Shown here: positions 1 through 9,669 of the stretch, in pieces
How positions within the stretch are numbered: the stretch's first letter is position 1
Layout: each line of letters opens with the position of its first letter
Assembly: GCF_900110955.1 (NCBI RefSeq)
Contig: NZ_FOFR01000019.1
Location: 1-64,000, forward strand
Length of the DNA stretch: 64,000 bases
DNA from: Lentzea xinjiangensis
GTDB lineage: Bacteria > Actinomycetota > Actinomycetes > Mycobacteriales > Pseudonocardiaceae
Direction: 5' to 3'
The notes under the pieces: generated by a model
What the model saw: the letters and a program-made list of their open reading frames with translations, nothing else
Database searches by the model: none
Told to the model about the DNA's origin: nothing
Program-made: the position numbers and the translations under genes

Positions 1-92
1 AGCCACAACCACCTCCCGCACTCGACATGCGGGACCAGCCTGCCGGTCCATCCAGACGATCGGTTACCGGGTCGACGTTGCGTGACGCGCCA

Positions 93-998
93 CTAAAGGT
101 TGTCCCGTAACGCTGTCTCGGTGTGATCGATGATCTTGGTGTGGAGCAGGTGATCAGTGCGGACCGGCCGGAGTGGGTGCCGGTGTTCACGGGCTTGTCG
201 GTGCCGGTGTTCCGCAAGCTCGTGCGGGTCGTGGCCCGTCGAGGTGGCGAGCAGACCGGCACCGGCCGGCGCTGGGGCTTGCCGCTGGCGGATCGGGTGT
301 TGCTGGTGGCGGTGTACTACCGGACGAATCTGACGTTCCGGCAGGTCGCGCTGCTGTTCGGGATCTCGAAGTCCGCGGCGGGCCGCGTGGTGGATCACCT
401 GGCGCCGTTGCTGGCGCTCGCGCCGGTGACCCGCAAGCACAGCCCGGACACCGTACTGATCGTGGACGGCACTCTGGTGCCCACCCACGACCGGACCATG
501 TCCGCCTCCAGCAAGAACTACCGGTACTCGGTGAACATGCAGGTCGTCATCGACGCCAACACCCGCCTCGTTGTCGCGGTCGGCGACCCCACCCCGGGTA
601 ACCGCAACGACTGCCGCGCCTACACCGATTCTGGCGTGGATGAGCAGTGCCGGGGCGCGAACGTGATGGCCGACGGCGGCTACCAGGGCACCCCGGGGTG
701 ATCATGCCCTACCGCAAACCCCGCAAGGACCAACCGCCGCTGCCGCAATGGAAAGAAGACCTCAACACCGTCCACAAGAGCGTCCGCGCACGGGTTGAGC
801 ACGCTCTGGCGCACATGAAGTCCTGGAACATCCTGCGCAACTGCCGCCGCAAACGCGACGGCGTCTGGCACGCCACCCGAGGCGTCGCCCAGATGCGCAA
901 CCTGGCCATGACCGGCTGAACGACCACCGGCCGCAAGTGACACCGCTGTCACCCCCTTGCCCCGTCAACACTCTTGATCATTACGGGACAACCTTTAG
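93..998 (+). mobile_element. IS5-family insertion sequence, complete
   Basis: A 906-bp element bounded by perfect 18-bp terminal inverted repeats at 93-110 and 981-998 (ctaaaggttgtcccgtaa and its complement). The repeats enclose one transposase in two overlapping frames. A TA dinucleotide at each end may be the target duplication. A decayed second copy of its right end lies at 16399-16590, so the element has moved more than once in this genome. Confidence 0.88.
123..919 (+). CDS. IS5-family transposase, two frames joined by -1 frameshift
   Basis: DDE transposase of the IS5 superfamily, which cuts and rejoins the element ends. The first frame (GTG 123 to UGA 699-701, 192 aa) has an N-terminal helix-turn-helix (about residues 65-100, FRQVALLFGISKSAAGRVV) and the first two acidic residues (VDGT and ADGGYQG). 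The second frame (to 919) supplies the last acidic residue in ARVEHALAHMK, so neither product alone has the full catalytic triad. The slippery heptamer C-CCG-GGG at 692-698 sits directly before the UGA stop. A -1 slip there continues into the second frame (GTG ATC ATG...). The fusion is about 265 aa, normal for the family. A simple mutation is the alternative to programmed frameshifting. Confidence 0.85.
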
Positions 999-1000
999 GT

Positions 1001-1045
1001 CCGGACACCGCCAACTTCGGTCGGACACGACAAGTTGGTGTCCGG
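1001..1045. repeat. hairpin directly after the IS5 element
   Basis: The arms ccggacaccgccaactt (1001-1017) and aagttggtgtccgg (1032-1045) pair around a short loop. They lie 2 bp beyond the IS right end and just before the 41-bp inverted repeat. The structure could be a terminator for the transposase or part of an older mobile-element end. Confidence 0.45.
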
Positions 1046-1046
1046 G

Positions 1047-1087
1047 CCGCCCCAACTCTTCGGATTCCGGACCTAGTTTTCGGGCCA
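1047..1087 (+). repeat. 41-bp inverted repeat, left copy
   Basis: This 41-bp stretch recurs as an exact reverse complement at 1678-1718. The two copies bracket a 672-bp segment holding one small secreted-protein gene. Sequence beyond the copies is also partly alike (a ttgcggatg block lies inside the left copy and outside the right one). The arrangement suggests the ends of a small non-autonomous mobile cassette, but no transposase belongs to it here. Confidence 0.8.
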
Positions 1088-1237
1088 CGCTTCGAACATT
1101 GCGGATGTCTGGCGGGCGGCGGGCCGTCGCAGCGAACGATCCCGTGCACTAGGCGGCTGCGCTTGAGCCATGTCCGTCAGCAGCTCTCGTAGGCGGGTGA
1201 ACTCCTTCTCCGCCCCGGCCGATCAAGTTAGTCGTCA

Positions 1238-1510
1238 TCAAGCGATAACCGGGATCTCGTCGCCGTCGAAGGCGTCCTCGTGGTCGTCCTGCGCCTCTTC
1301 AATGGCCTCCTGGGCGTCCTGGTGAGCCTCCTGGTGAGCCTCCACGGCGTCCCCGAAGTCCGAGTGCAGCGAGGCGCTGATTGGGGTGAGGCCGATGGCG
1401 TCGGATGGCGGGGTGTCTTCGGCGGAGGCGGTGCCGGTGGCGGTCAGGGACAGGGTGGTCGCTGCGGCGAGCGTGGCCAGTGATGCGGCAATGCGATAAC
1501 GCCTGTTCAT
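1238..1510 (-). CDS. small secreted acidic protein
   Basis: 90 aa, function unknown. Residues 1-30 form a Sec signal peptide (MNRRYRIAAS..., hydrophobic core, cleavage after TASA). The mature 60 residues are rich in Asp, Glu, His and Ala, with a run of spaced H/E/D heptads (EAHQEAHQDAQEAIEEAQ) that should be helical and could bind metal. A clear ribosome site, aggag, lies seven bases before the ATG. The gene sits alone inside the 41-bp inverted-repeat cassette. There are no cysteines. Confidence 0.75.
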   Translation of the reverse strand: MNRRYRIAASLATLAAATTLSLTATGTASAEDTPPSDAIGLTPISASLHSDFGDAVEAHQEAHQDAQEAIEEAQDDHEDAFDGDEIPVIA

Positions 1511-1677
1511 CGTCTACTCCTATGTTCAGCCCTTGGAGGGGGATGTCGGAATGCGAACGGCGCGTGCCGTTCGCCATGAGGGTTGACGCCGGACGTGGTG
1601 AGCCAACCGGGGACACCCCTGAACCCGCCCATCGGGTGACGGCGTACACGCCCACGTGGCCCCAACACCCGAAAGCC

Positions 1678-1718
1678 TGGCCCGAAAACTAGGTCCGGAA
1701 TCCGAAGAGTTGGGGCGG
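1678..1718 (-). repeat. 41-bp inverted repeat, right copy
   Basis: Exact reverse complement of 1047-1087. It lies upstream of the secreted-peptide gene, about 170 bp from its start, so it could also carry promoter or operator elements for that gene. Confidence 0.8.
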
Positions 1719-2045
1719 TCCGGACAGTTGTGTCCGTTCCGCTGGAACCTTGCGGATGGCCGACCATCGCTCAGCTTGCGCCGTGAGCTGCACCATCACG
1801 ATGAGAATGGCTCAGCGAATGCGTACGGTGCGCGTAATCGTCGGCTCGTTGACGTCGCAACCGGTCCGGACGAGCGGACCAAGAGGTCGGAGCCGAATCG
1901 GCCCCGATGCCGGGCGATCGTGAACGTCCGCGAAATGGAGGACCAGCTCCGGTGCTGGCGTCCGAGCATACCGTCGGGTCGGGCCGGCGCCGAACCCCAC
2001 ACAGACCGCCGGTCGCCGGTGTCGAAGGCTGTTGCGCGGTTCATC
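1719..2045. other. no gene recognised
   Basis: Open frames here read as low-complexity Arg/Pro/Gly translations typical of out-of-frame GC-rich DNA. The stretch probably includes the decayed upstream part of the biotin-carboxylase remnant that begins near 2046. Confidence 0.5.
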
Positions 2046-2410
2046 CCCGTCGGCGGGTCAGGTCGTGGACGGTGTGGCCATCGAGCAGGGGGTTGTCCGG
2101 CCGCCCTTCGACGCAGGGGCCCCCGGTAGATGACCTTGCGGCGCCCAACATGCCTACGCCGGCTACCGGGTCCCGCCGTTCTACGAACTCGCTGTTGGCG
2201 AAGGTGATCGCACACGGCCGAACCGCGAGGACTTGCCTGCGGAGGATGGGCCGCGCCCTGGCGGAGTTCGACTGCGCGGGCCGTGTCGACCGACACGACA
2301 TCCACCGCGGGGTAACTGGCAGACCCGAGCTTCCGATCCGGCGATTACGACCTGGGCCTGAGCCTGGGCACGACGCTCGCAGAAAGGTTCCTGCGCCATG
2401 AGACGACGGC
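2046..2410 (+). pseudogene. biotin carboxylase (acyl-CoA carboxylase alpha) remnant
   Basis: Decayed C-terminal part of a biotin-carboxylase domain, spread over three frames. Recognisable blocks in order are HAYAGYRVPPFYE (about 2148-2186), then after a one-base shift NSLLAKVIAHGRT and LRRMGRALAEFD (2188-2272), then GSGDYDLGLSLGTTLAERFL in another frame (2337-2395). These match the conserved GY.V..YDS..AK.I..G and R...AL.EF segments of acetyl/propionyl-CoA carboxylase alpha subunits. Stop codons and shifts mean it cannot be made. Upstream PPF-type residues suggest it began further left. Confidence 0.65.
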
Positions 2411-2435
2411 GCGCCGAGGACGTGGGTCGAGTGGC

Positions 2436-2789
2436 TCAGGATGCACGCATCAGCTTGATGACCGCCTGGGTGCGGTCACTCACACCCATTTTGCAGAATA
2501 TGGAATGCAGGTGGTTCTTCACCGTCCGTTCCGATATTGTCAAGGATCGGGCTATGCGTCGGTTGGACAGGCCTCCGATCAAAAGCCCGGCTACCTGCCG
2601 CTCGCGTCCGGTGAACTTCCATCTGGTGCGGACGAGGTGTTCGGCCGAACTGTCGTTGTCCGGTTTGGCGGAACTGATCTCCTCGGCCTTGGCAAGCAGA
2701 TCCTGAGCGATCTCCTGGTGGATACGCGCTTGTCTGATCAATTCTTTCATCGTTGACTCCCCGGCGGTTCCGGCGGTACCACCGTTCAC
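2436..2789 (-). CDS. small LuxR-type (GerE) transcription regulator
   Basis: About 117 aa DNA-binding regulator. Residues 60-115 are a GerE/LuxR helix-turn-helix (FTGRERQVAGLLIGGLSNRRIARSL... ERTVKNHLHSIFCKMGVSDR). The N-terminal half is a charged helical segment (KELIRQARIHQEIAQDLLAKAEE) with no receiver or ligand domain. The ribosome site aggagg is followed by tgtcc and a GTG, so the start is placed at the second GTG (2789). A GTG six bases upstream overlaps the ribosome site. The gene stands alone between remnants; its targets are unknown. Confidence 0.8.
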   Translation of the reverse strand: MNGGTAGTAGESTMKELIRQARIHQEIAQDLLAKAEEISSAKPDNDSSAEHLVRTRWKFTGRERQVAGLLIGGLSNRRIARSLTISERTVKNHLHSIFCKMGVSDRTQAVIKLMRAS

Positions 2790-3029
2790 GGACACCTCCT
2801 GCGTCTTGACCAGCAGTCATGGCTCAGTAGCTCAGTGTAACCAATCTAGCGATCGCCCGGTGACCGCAACAGCGCCCAACCGGGCGTGGTTGACTGCACA
2901 AAGATCGCGCCTGACCGGGGGGCGAGGGGGCCCACGGACACTCCGGTTCCACCGGGCCAAGCCGCGGACGTACTGGCCGACGCGATCCAGGGCCATGCGA
3001 AAGCTGCGGCCGCGGCCCGCCCGTGCTCC

Positions 3030-3353
3030 CACGGGGAATACGACCCGAGAATCAGAAGGTGGGCCGAACGCAACAACGTCGAGCTCTGCCTCACCCCGAC
3101 CTACGCCTCCTGGACCAACCCGATCGAAGCCCAGTTCGGACCGCTGCGCACAATCACGATGAGCAACTTCGGCCACTCCAACCGCACCGTGCTCGTCCGC
3201 AGAATCCAGGCATGCCTGCGATGGCGCAACGCCAACGCCCGCGACCTCGACGTGCTGGCCGCTCAACGCAAAGAACGAGCTCGCGTCCGCAGTGAACGTC
3301 AACAACGCTGGGCCGCCCACGGGCAGCCTGACCAACCAGGCGAACATGAGTAG
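3030..3353 (+). pseudogene. IS630-family transposase, C-terminal remnant
   Basis: Only the last ~107 residues of an IS630/Tc1-type DDE transposase remain, including the diagnostic LTPTYASWTNPIEAQFGPLR block (which carries the final catalytic Glu) and the tail RRIQACLRWRNANARDLDVL. The region before 3030 does not read as transposase, so the 5' two thirds, with two catalytic Asp residues, are missing. Confidence 0.8.
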
Positions 3354-3356
3354 GGG

Positions 3357-4239
3357 AGCCCGGAACCAAGTCGAAGTCCTTCGAATGCCTATCCTGGAAT
3401 GCGGAGAGCCTCGTAGATCAATTTTCCCAGGTGTGGGCGAGGATGTCGGCGAAGGTATCCGCAGGGCGCGTCGGCGCGGCTCGGCGGAACCATATATAGT
3501 CGATGACGGAAAGCGCTAAAACGGCCAATCGTGTCCCCCGCTTTCGACTCTTTTCGCGCTGTCCGACCAATCGGTCACCGTCCGTATCGCAGTGGTGTCC
3601 CTGTTGGTCTAGTGAAACGGGTCGCACGATGATCTATCGCCCCGCTGCTTCGGCGGACACTTCGAATGCATTCCACCCGAAATCGGATCGATAAATTTCT
3701 ACTTAGCCGGGATCCCTCCGCTCCGCTGTCCGCTTTTGGATCATGGCGCATGCTCCGAGGCTTGGGTTGCCGGGTTCATGTCCCGGATACCTAGAGTGCT
3801 GGAATATGGCTGCGTGCAGTACCGGCATCGCCTCCTGCGGCGATGCTGCGCTGTCGCAGTGGGACGAAGTCGGTTTTCTTTCGCGGGGCAGCCCGAGGAG
3901 GCCCGGTTGTGAGCGAATATTCGATATCGTCATGAATCTTGCTTCCTGCGGCCTGGTCGCAGGAGCAGAATCTAGATTCCTCCCTGTGTGGAACGCGGTC
4001 GGCGCGCCGACCGGTTCCGCTCATCGCGCGGTGGCTGTCCGCCGGATCGCGCGGTCCGTCCGCGCCAATACCCGGCGGAATGCATCTTGAAATCGCCGCA
4101 AATCTGCGGTACTGCCGGTGCGCCGAATGGGTGGCGAAGGTGGGAAGTGTGTCGGGACGTTGCTAGCGTTCGCCGAGGGCTGACATTCCGTCAGTTCGAG
4201 AAAGCGGCTCTATTCCCCCCTGATATGGAAAGGGATCGA
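3357..4239. other. no gene recognised; relatively AT-richer
   Basis: About 880 bp with no open frame that looks coded. Base composition is visibly less GC-biased than its neighbours (for example 3480-3720 and 3780-3960). The last ~150 bp should hold the promoter of the secreted protein that starts at 4240. Confidence 0.5.
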
Positions 4240-4869
4240 ATGTCCAAGCGTTCGACAAATCTCGGCCGACGAATCCGCATTGGCGCTCTGGCGCTGTTCA
4301 CCGTCCTGTCCTCCGCGGCCGCTTCGACGGTCGCGCACCTGCCGGCGGCCTCCGCGCAGCCCTTGCCTTTGAACACCTGTGCCAGCAACGTCGACACCTA
4401 CACCTTCGCGGCTGTGGTCACCCCTTCGAAGGGGATCAGGACATTCCCGCAGGACACGAGGTTCTCCGGTGACGGCGGGAACAAGGGCCGCTGCGTGACC
4501 GGGCCGCAGGGGGCGCAGCGGATCAAGCTGGAGTCCGCCTCCGGTCAAGGAGTGCTCGGCTGCGGGGTCAGCGCCGGCGTGACCGGTGACATGAAGTGGG
4601 GCTGGTACCTCGACGACGTCACACGGGTGGACACCAGCACCGTGGAGTTAGAGACGTTCGAGTTCGCCATCGTCGACCCCGGTGGCGGCGGCAGCGTGAG
4701 CAAGGTCGTCACGATCACCGGGCAGGTCACCGCCGGCGCCTACTCGCCCGGCCGCATGTCGGTGACCTACACCTCCTTCGCCGACTCGACGCTGTGCGAG
4801 TCCACCAGCGGCCTCGTGGTCTCCAGCGGCCCGGCCGACGAGGTCACTTTCACCGGCCTGTCGGCGTAA
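4240..4869 (+). CDS. secreted protein, unknown function
   Basis: 209 aa. ATG 4240 is preceded by ggaaaggga; longer in-frame starts upstream lack this. Residues 1-40 are a signal peptide (RRIRIGALALFTVLSSAAAS ... ASAQP). The mature part has four cysteines (CASN, KGRCVTG, LGCGVS, TLCEST), enough for two disulfides, and alternating short beta-like segments rich in Ser/Thr/Val/Gly. It looks like a small extracellular beta-sandwich protein. A strong hairpin follows 24 bp after the stop. Confidence 0.75.
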   Translation: MSKRSTNLGRRIRIGALALFTVLSSAAASTVAHLPAASAQPLPLNTCASNVDTYTFAAVVTPSKGIRTFPQDTRFSGDGGNKGRCVTGPQGAQRIKLESASGQGVLGCGVSAGVTGDMKWGWYLDDVTRVDTSTVELETFEFAIVDPGGGGSVSKVVTITGQVTAGAYSPGRMSVTYTSFADSTLCESTSGLVVSSGPADEVTFTGLSA

Positions 4870-4892
4870 CGACATCCCGCTGATCGGTCACC

Positions 4893-4935
4893 GATCGGGG
4901 GTTGTCCAGGCTGTCGGCCTGGACAACCCCCGATC
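4893..4935. terminator. perfect 18-bp stem hairpin
   Basis: gatcgggggttgtccagg at 4893-4910 pairs perfectly with 4918-4935 around a 7-base loop (ctgtcgg). It has no U-tract, as is common for actinomycete intrinsic terminators. It lies between the secreted-protein gene and the converging IS3 remnant and could stop both. Confidence 0.75.
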
Positions 4936-4988
4936 CGGCTGCCCAAGCCACTCGTTCCCTGGCTTTCGCGGAGTCGCGTTACTGGATC

Positions 4989-5808
4989 TCATGCCACGAT
5001 GAACGTGTTCTCGTATTCTATCGGGGTCGGCATGCCGAGCCTGCTGTGGCGGCGTTGTCGGGTTGTGGAAGATCTCGATGTAGTCGAAGATCGCATTCGC
5101 CAACTCGATGCGGGTGCGCCAGCGCTGGCGGTCAAGCAGCTCGAGCTGCATGCGTGACCAGAACGGGTGAAGTCGCGATTGACCAAATCCTTGGCGATCA
5201 GGTCAGGCTTGGCCCGCCGCCACTTCGGCCGGCCCATCACGCCGACGATTCCGGCGCGGCGCATCAGTAGTTCCACCGCGCCGTGGCCGACCACGATGCC
5301 CCGCGCCAGCCGGAGCTCCGCATGGACCCGGCGGGACCCGTAGATCCCCTGGGAGGCCTGGTGCACCTCGGTGATCAGATCGGTCAGCCAGGCGTGCCGG
5401 ATCGACCGTGCCGACGGCGGCCGAGACAACCAGTCGTAGTAGCCGGAGACCGACACGTTCACCAGCCGGCAAGCGACCTTGACCGGGATCTCCTCGGCGG
5501 CCATCACCTTGACCGCCTCGAATCTCCTTTCGGGGGCACCACCTCTCGCACCAGCTCGATCGCCCGGCGTGTCGCCCGCAGCCCGGTCTCCAGCTCGATG
5601 ATCCGGCGTTTCGCCGCGGTCAGCTTGGCCTTCTCGCCGCTGGTCAGCCCCTGCTCGAGTCCGCGGTCGATGCGATCTTGTCGTCGCCAGGTGTAGATCG
5701 TCTGGTCTCTGATCTCCAGGTCCCGGCCACGTCGGCGACCTTGCGGCCCGCCTCGATCAGGTCCAGCACCTTCCGCCGGGACTCCGGCGGGTATTCACGT
5801 CGTCCCAT
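4989..5808 (-). pseudogene. IS3-family transposase (orfA-orfB), internally deleted
   Basis: Transcribed leftward. orfA begins at ATG 5808 (MGRREYPPESRRKVLDLIEAGRK), then breaks into frameshifted fragments. orfB keeps its N-terminal helical region (AEEIPVKVACRLVNVSVSGYYDWLSR ... IYGSRRVHAELR) but, just after DLIAKDLVNRDFTR, jumps to the C-terminal tail (ELANAIFDYIEIFHN ... RRHSRLGMPTPIEYE). Most of the integrase (rve) domain with its catalytic acids is gone. The element is dead unless complemented in trans. Confidence 0.8.
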
Positions 5809-5821
5809 GCCATCCTCTCAG

Positions 5822-6064
5822 GCTGTCGTGGTGGAGACGCCGAAGCCGGCGCCGACCTCGGCGAGGGTCTCACCCTTGCGCAGGTACACCTGCACCAGCA
5901 GGGCCTGTCTGTCAACGCATCCCGACCAGGATGAAAAGCGTTCACTCGCGCACAGCGGTCTCGGTCAGGTCGAAACCCTTCGCGACCTGCGCGATCGAGC
6001 GGTCACCACGCTGGCACTGCTGGATGATCTCTGCCTGAACTCCGGGGTGAACGCACGGACAGGT
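5822..6064 (-). pseudogene. two short transposase fragments
   Basis: Roughly 5822-5935 reads LLVQVYLRKGETLAEVGAGF, the helix-turn-helix of an IS5-type transposase. Roughly 5942-6064 reads HPGVQAEIIQQCQRGDRSIA and VAKGFDLTETAVRE, the N-terminus of an IS3 orfA. They abut each other and the broken 5' end of the NACHT-like gene, marking the breakpoint that removed its N-terminal domains. Confidence 0.6.
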
Positions 6065-8220
6065 CGTCGGCGCGCAGGAGACCGCCGGCGCGGGCGCGTT
6101 CCCCGTCACCGCGGCCATGGTCACCGAAACCCTGGCCACCGCGGTGTTCACCCGCACCGGCCCTGACCGGGTCGCGTTCGCGCATTCATCGTTCGCGGCG
6201 TTTCTCGCCGCCCGACACCTCGCCGCCCGCGCGGCCGGGCCAGCACCCATTCCTCGGCGTCAGCTGGAGAGCTTCTTCCTCGTCGATGCTCCCGACGAGG
6301 ACACCGCAGCGATCCCTGAGCACCTGCGTGAACTGGCCGCGTGGCTGCTCGCGCACGCACCCGCGCGGACCCAGTGGCTGGCCGACGCCGACCCGGAGTC
6401 GCTCACCGCCCATACCTTCGTCGTCACAGACCCGCAGATCAGACGCATTCTCGTCGACGGCTTGCTGGTACGCGCAGAACGCATCGAACTGGCCGATCGT
6501 GCCTGGCAACACGCCCGGTGGAACCTTCACCATCCCGGGCTGGCCGATCAGCTCACCGCCGCGCTCACCACCGCTTCACGCGACCTGCACAGCCAGGACC
6601 GCCACCTCGACGAGCAGCACCATGAAGGCGGGCACTGGACGCAGCAGGCCCGCCTCACGCTGGCGCTGCGGCTATGCGCCGAGACCCGGCTGCCCGCTCT
6701 GGCCGACGCAGTGCTGGATGTGGTCGAGAACAAGGCCGTACCCGTGTCTTTGCGACAGCTGGCCGCAAGCACAGCGCTGACACTGGACACCACCCCGACC
6801 ACGATCACGCGGCTGCGGGCAGTGCTGCGCGATCTGGCCGACGTCACTGACCGCCTCGGTGCGGCGGCGGTGCCCGGACACGTAGCCAACCACGATCGCG
6901 CGGCACCGACTGATGACAGCCCGCTCGAGCTGGTGGCGACGCTGCTGGGGCTGCTGTGGCCGGCCCATCTCGACTTCGCCGAGGCGGTGGTCCACCTCAG
7001 ACCCGGCATGCCTAACCTCGGGATGCGCTATCGCGTCGAAGTGCATGCCTTCGCCGAAGGTGTGGCCGACGACGATGTGGCCATGCTGGTGGAGTTCACC
7101 GAGCAGACGCTGCGCGACTGGGGTGCCGTCGAGACCGACCACGACTTCGACGGGGGCCACGGCGCGGGCAGCGGCGGTGAAGGCGGTGACGGTGAGACCG
7201 CACCAGGATCGGCGGACTGGGTCTGGGTGCCGCAGCATCTGATGCACCCGACTGAGGCCGCCGAGCTGCGAACGTTCGCGCTGTCCGTAGCCGACCGCGC
7301 ACTGCGTTCCCCGTCCGCCCGGTCCCTGGTCGGACGCGTCGCACGGATGCTGCTCTGGTTTCTGCGCAGCTCCGATCGGGTCCGGATCCTCGCGGTGATC
7401 GACGTCGTGCGCCAGGACGGCAGCGAGCCCGACGCGGTCCGGGACCTGCGCCGCTCCTTGGTCGAGGAGCTACTGCGCGCCGCATGCGCGGTCAGTCCCG
7501 CCTATCGCCCCTACTGGACCTACCGCGTGCTCGTCGGATGGCGCGACGCTATGCCGCAGCCGCGACGCGGCCTCGCCGACGGTCTGGAGTGGGGACACCG
7601 CAGGCGGCTGCTCGACCACGCTGACGCAGACTGGGCCTTCTCCCAGGCACGGCACCACCGGCCCACCGACCCGGTGCTGGCGGCGGCGTTTCACGACGCC
7701 GCCGAGACGGTGAGCACGCCACCCGAGCCCACGCCCGCCGAGAGCACCACAACTTGGGACGAGGCGGCCACGTTTGCCGCGGCTCAGCGCGCACGCCTCC
7801 AGCGGGCTGTCGCCGGCGACACAACAGCGTTCTGGACGCTGGTCAAACACCTGGGCGTGAACCCGGCGACCGGCCGCTGGGAACCGATCGTCGAACGCGA
7901 CGTGACCGACTTCGTCGGTGCCGCTCTGTGGGACCCGCCCGAGCTCACCGCCCGCCTACGCGAGGCCGCCGCCCTCTACGTGACCCGCGAGCACGACCAC
8001 CATCACAACTGGCTCGGCCTGGAGAGCCTGGACTGGCGCGCCTACGCCGGAGTGGTCGCGGTGACCGTGCTGCTCACACCGCCAACCGGAGCACACCACC
8101 ACCGCCGGCACGACGCACCAGACGCACACGAGGAGCCCGACGTCCCGGATCACTGCTGGAGACACTGGGTGGGAGCACTGCTCGAGCATGCCGGCCGAGA
8201 TCCCGACACCCAGCGGCTAG

Positions 8221-9669
8221 TAGGGCTTTGTTAGGTGCTGTTGACCTGTGGTTTCTGTGGGTCGGCTGTGGCCTGGACGGGTTGTCGGCAGGTGTGGCAG
8301 ACGCCGGTCCAGGCCGCGAGTAAGATCTGCAGTTCGCGCAGGACGGCGTAGAGAGTCAGTCCTGCGCAGGGGCTTTTGGGGTGCGGCGCAGCTGTGTGCA
8401 GATGGCTTGCGCGACCGAGGCGAGGGTGACGTGGCGGTGCCAGCCCAGCCAGGAACGGCCTTCGAAGTGGTCCATGCCCAAGCCGTCTTTGAGTTCCCGA
8501 TAGTCGTGCTCGATGCGCCAGCGGATCTTGGCGACCTTGACCAGGCCGCGTAGCCGGATGTCGGCGGGCAGGGTGGACAGCCAGTAGTCGGTGGGCTCCG
8601 GTTGGCCGGTCGGCCATTCCGCCAGCAGCCAGCACTCGGGCAGGCTGCCGTCGGCGGCGCGGGGAATGTTGCGGTTGGCCGGGTGGACCCGCAGCGCGAC
8701 GAATCGCGAGCGCATGGCCGCGGCCGGGTTGCCGGCGCTGGTGCGGGAGCCGTGGCGCCAGAGCACGAATCGCCCGGCTGCGCGCCCGGCCGCTGTCACG
8801 AGTGTCTTGGCGGTGACGGGTTTGTCGGGGTAGGTCGTCTTCGTCGGTGGGCGGCCGGTGCCCGACCATGCCGGCGGGACCGGGGCGGTGTCAGCGGGGT
8901 GGACGCTGGTGGAGGCCGAGACCGCCAAGGCGTAGGTCAGACCGCGGTCGGTCAGCCCTTGGCGGAAGGCGGTGGCGTCGCCGTAGGCGGCGTCGGCGAC
9001 CACCAGCCGCCGTGACAGGCCCCAGCCGAGGGTTTCGTCGATCATGTCCAGCGCCAGGCGCCACTTCTCCCGGTGCCGCTGGTCATCCGGGATCGCGCAC
9101 CGAGCCCGCTTGCGGGCGATCTGCGCCGCCGCGTGCTCCTCGGCGGCTTTGCGTTCGTCCCAGGACTCGGGCAGGAACAACCGCCAGTCTACCGCGGCCG
9201 AGGCCCAGTCGGTGACGGCGTGCACGCTGACCCCGATCTGGCAGTTGCCCCGCTTGCCCAACGCTCCGCAGTACATCCGCGCCACACCCGGCGACGACGT
9301 GCCGTCCTTCGGGAAACCGGTGTCATCGATGGCCAACGCGTCCGGATCGATGAACTCCGCCGCCCACACCGCCAGCCGACGGCGGACCTCGGTGTGATCC
9401 CAGGTCGAGGTCGTGACGAACTGCTGCAACTGCTGATGGTCGACGCCGAGACGCTCTGCCATGGGCTGCATCGACTTGCGCTTGCCCTCCAGCAACAGCC
9501 CACGCAGATACAGCTCGCCCTTGCCTCGCTGGTCACGACGAGCGAACCCGCCGAACATCTCCGCAGCGAAGTCCTCTATCACCGGGCGAACCAGCGCCAT
9601 CTCCTCCGGCCTCACCCACCAAGAAGATCACACCCGCGACACATCCAACACACACCTAACAAAGCCCTA
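8221..9669 (-). mobile_element. IS701-family insertion sequence, complete
   Basis: A 1449-bp element with perfect 17-bp terminal inverted repeats (tagggctttgttaggtg at 8221-8237, complement at 9653-9669). A CTAG target duplication flanks it at 8217-8220 and 9670-9673. It carries one intact transposase on the minus strand. The clean ends and duplication point to a recent insertion into the NACHT-like gene. Confidence 0.9.
8356..9615 (-). CDS. IS701-family transposase
   Basis: 419-aa DDE transposase, full length for IS701 (about 400-450 aa). The catalytic acids are in LAIDDTGFPKDG, RRLVVADAAYGD and the late KIRWRIEHDYRELKDGLGMDHF block. The GTG start at 9615 lies about 40 bp inside the right inverted repeat. 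There is no internal stop or frameshift, so the element may still be mobile. Confidence 0.9.
   Translation of the reverse strand: MRPEEMALVRPVIEDFAAEMFGGFARRDQRGKGELYLRGLLLEGKRKSMQPMAERLGVDHQQLQQFVTTSTWDHTEVRRRLAVWAAEFIDPDALAIDDTGFPKDGTSSPGVARMYCGALGKRGNCQIGVSVHAVTDWASAAVDWRLFLPESWDERKAAEEHAAAQIARKRARCAIPDDQRHREKWRLALDMIDETLGWGLSRRLVVADAAYGDATAFRQGLTDRGLTYALAVSASTSVHPADTAPVPPAWSGTGRPPTKTTYPDKPVTAKTLVTAAGRAAGRFVLWRHGSRTSAGNPAAAMRSRFVALRVHPANRNIPRAADGSLPECWLLAEWPTGQPEPTDYWLSTLPADIRLRGLVKVAKIRWRIEHDYRELKDGLGMDHFEGRSWLGWHRHVTLASVAQAICTQLRRTPKAPAQD

Noticed and set aside
3762-3782. tRNA-like T-arm (ccggg-ttcatgt-cccgg)
   Set aside because: The 7-base loop lacks the invariant A at position 58 and no acceptor, D or anticodon stems can be built around it.
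3988-4239. 84-residue N-terminal extension of the secreted protein at 4240
   Set aside because: It would bury the signal peptide; the ATG at 4240 has a ribosome site and a proper signal sequence.
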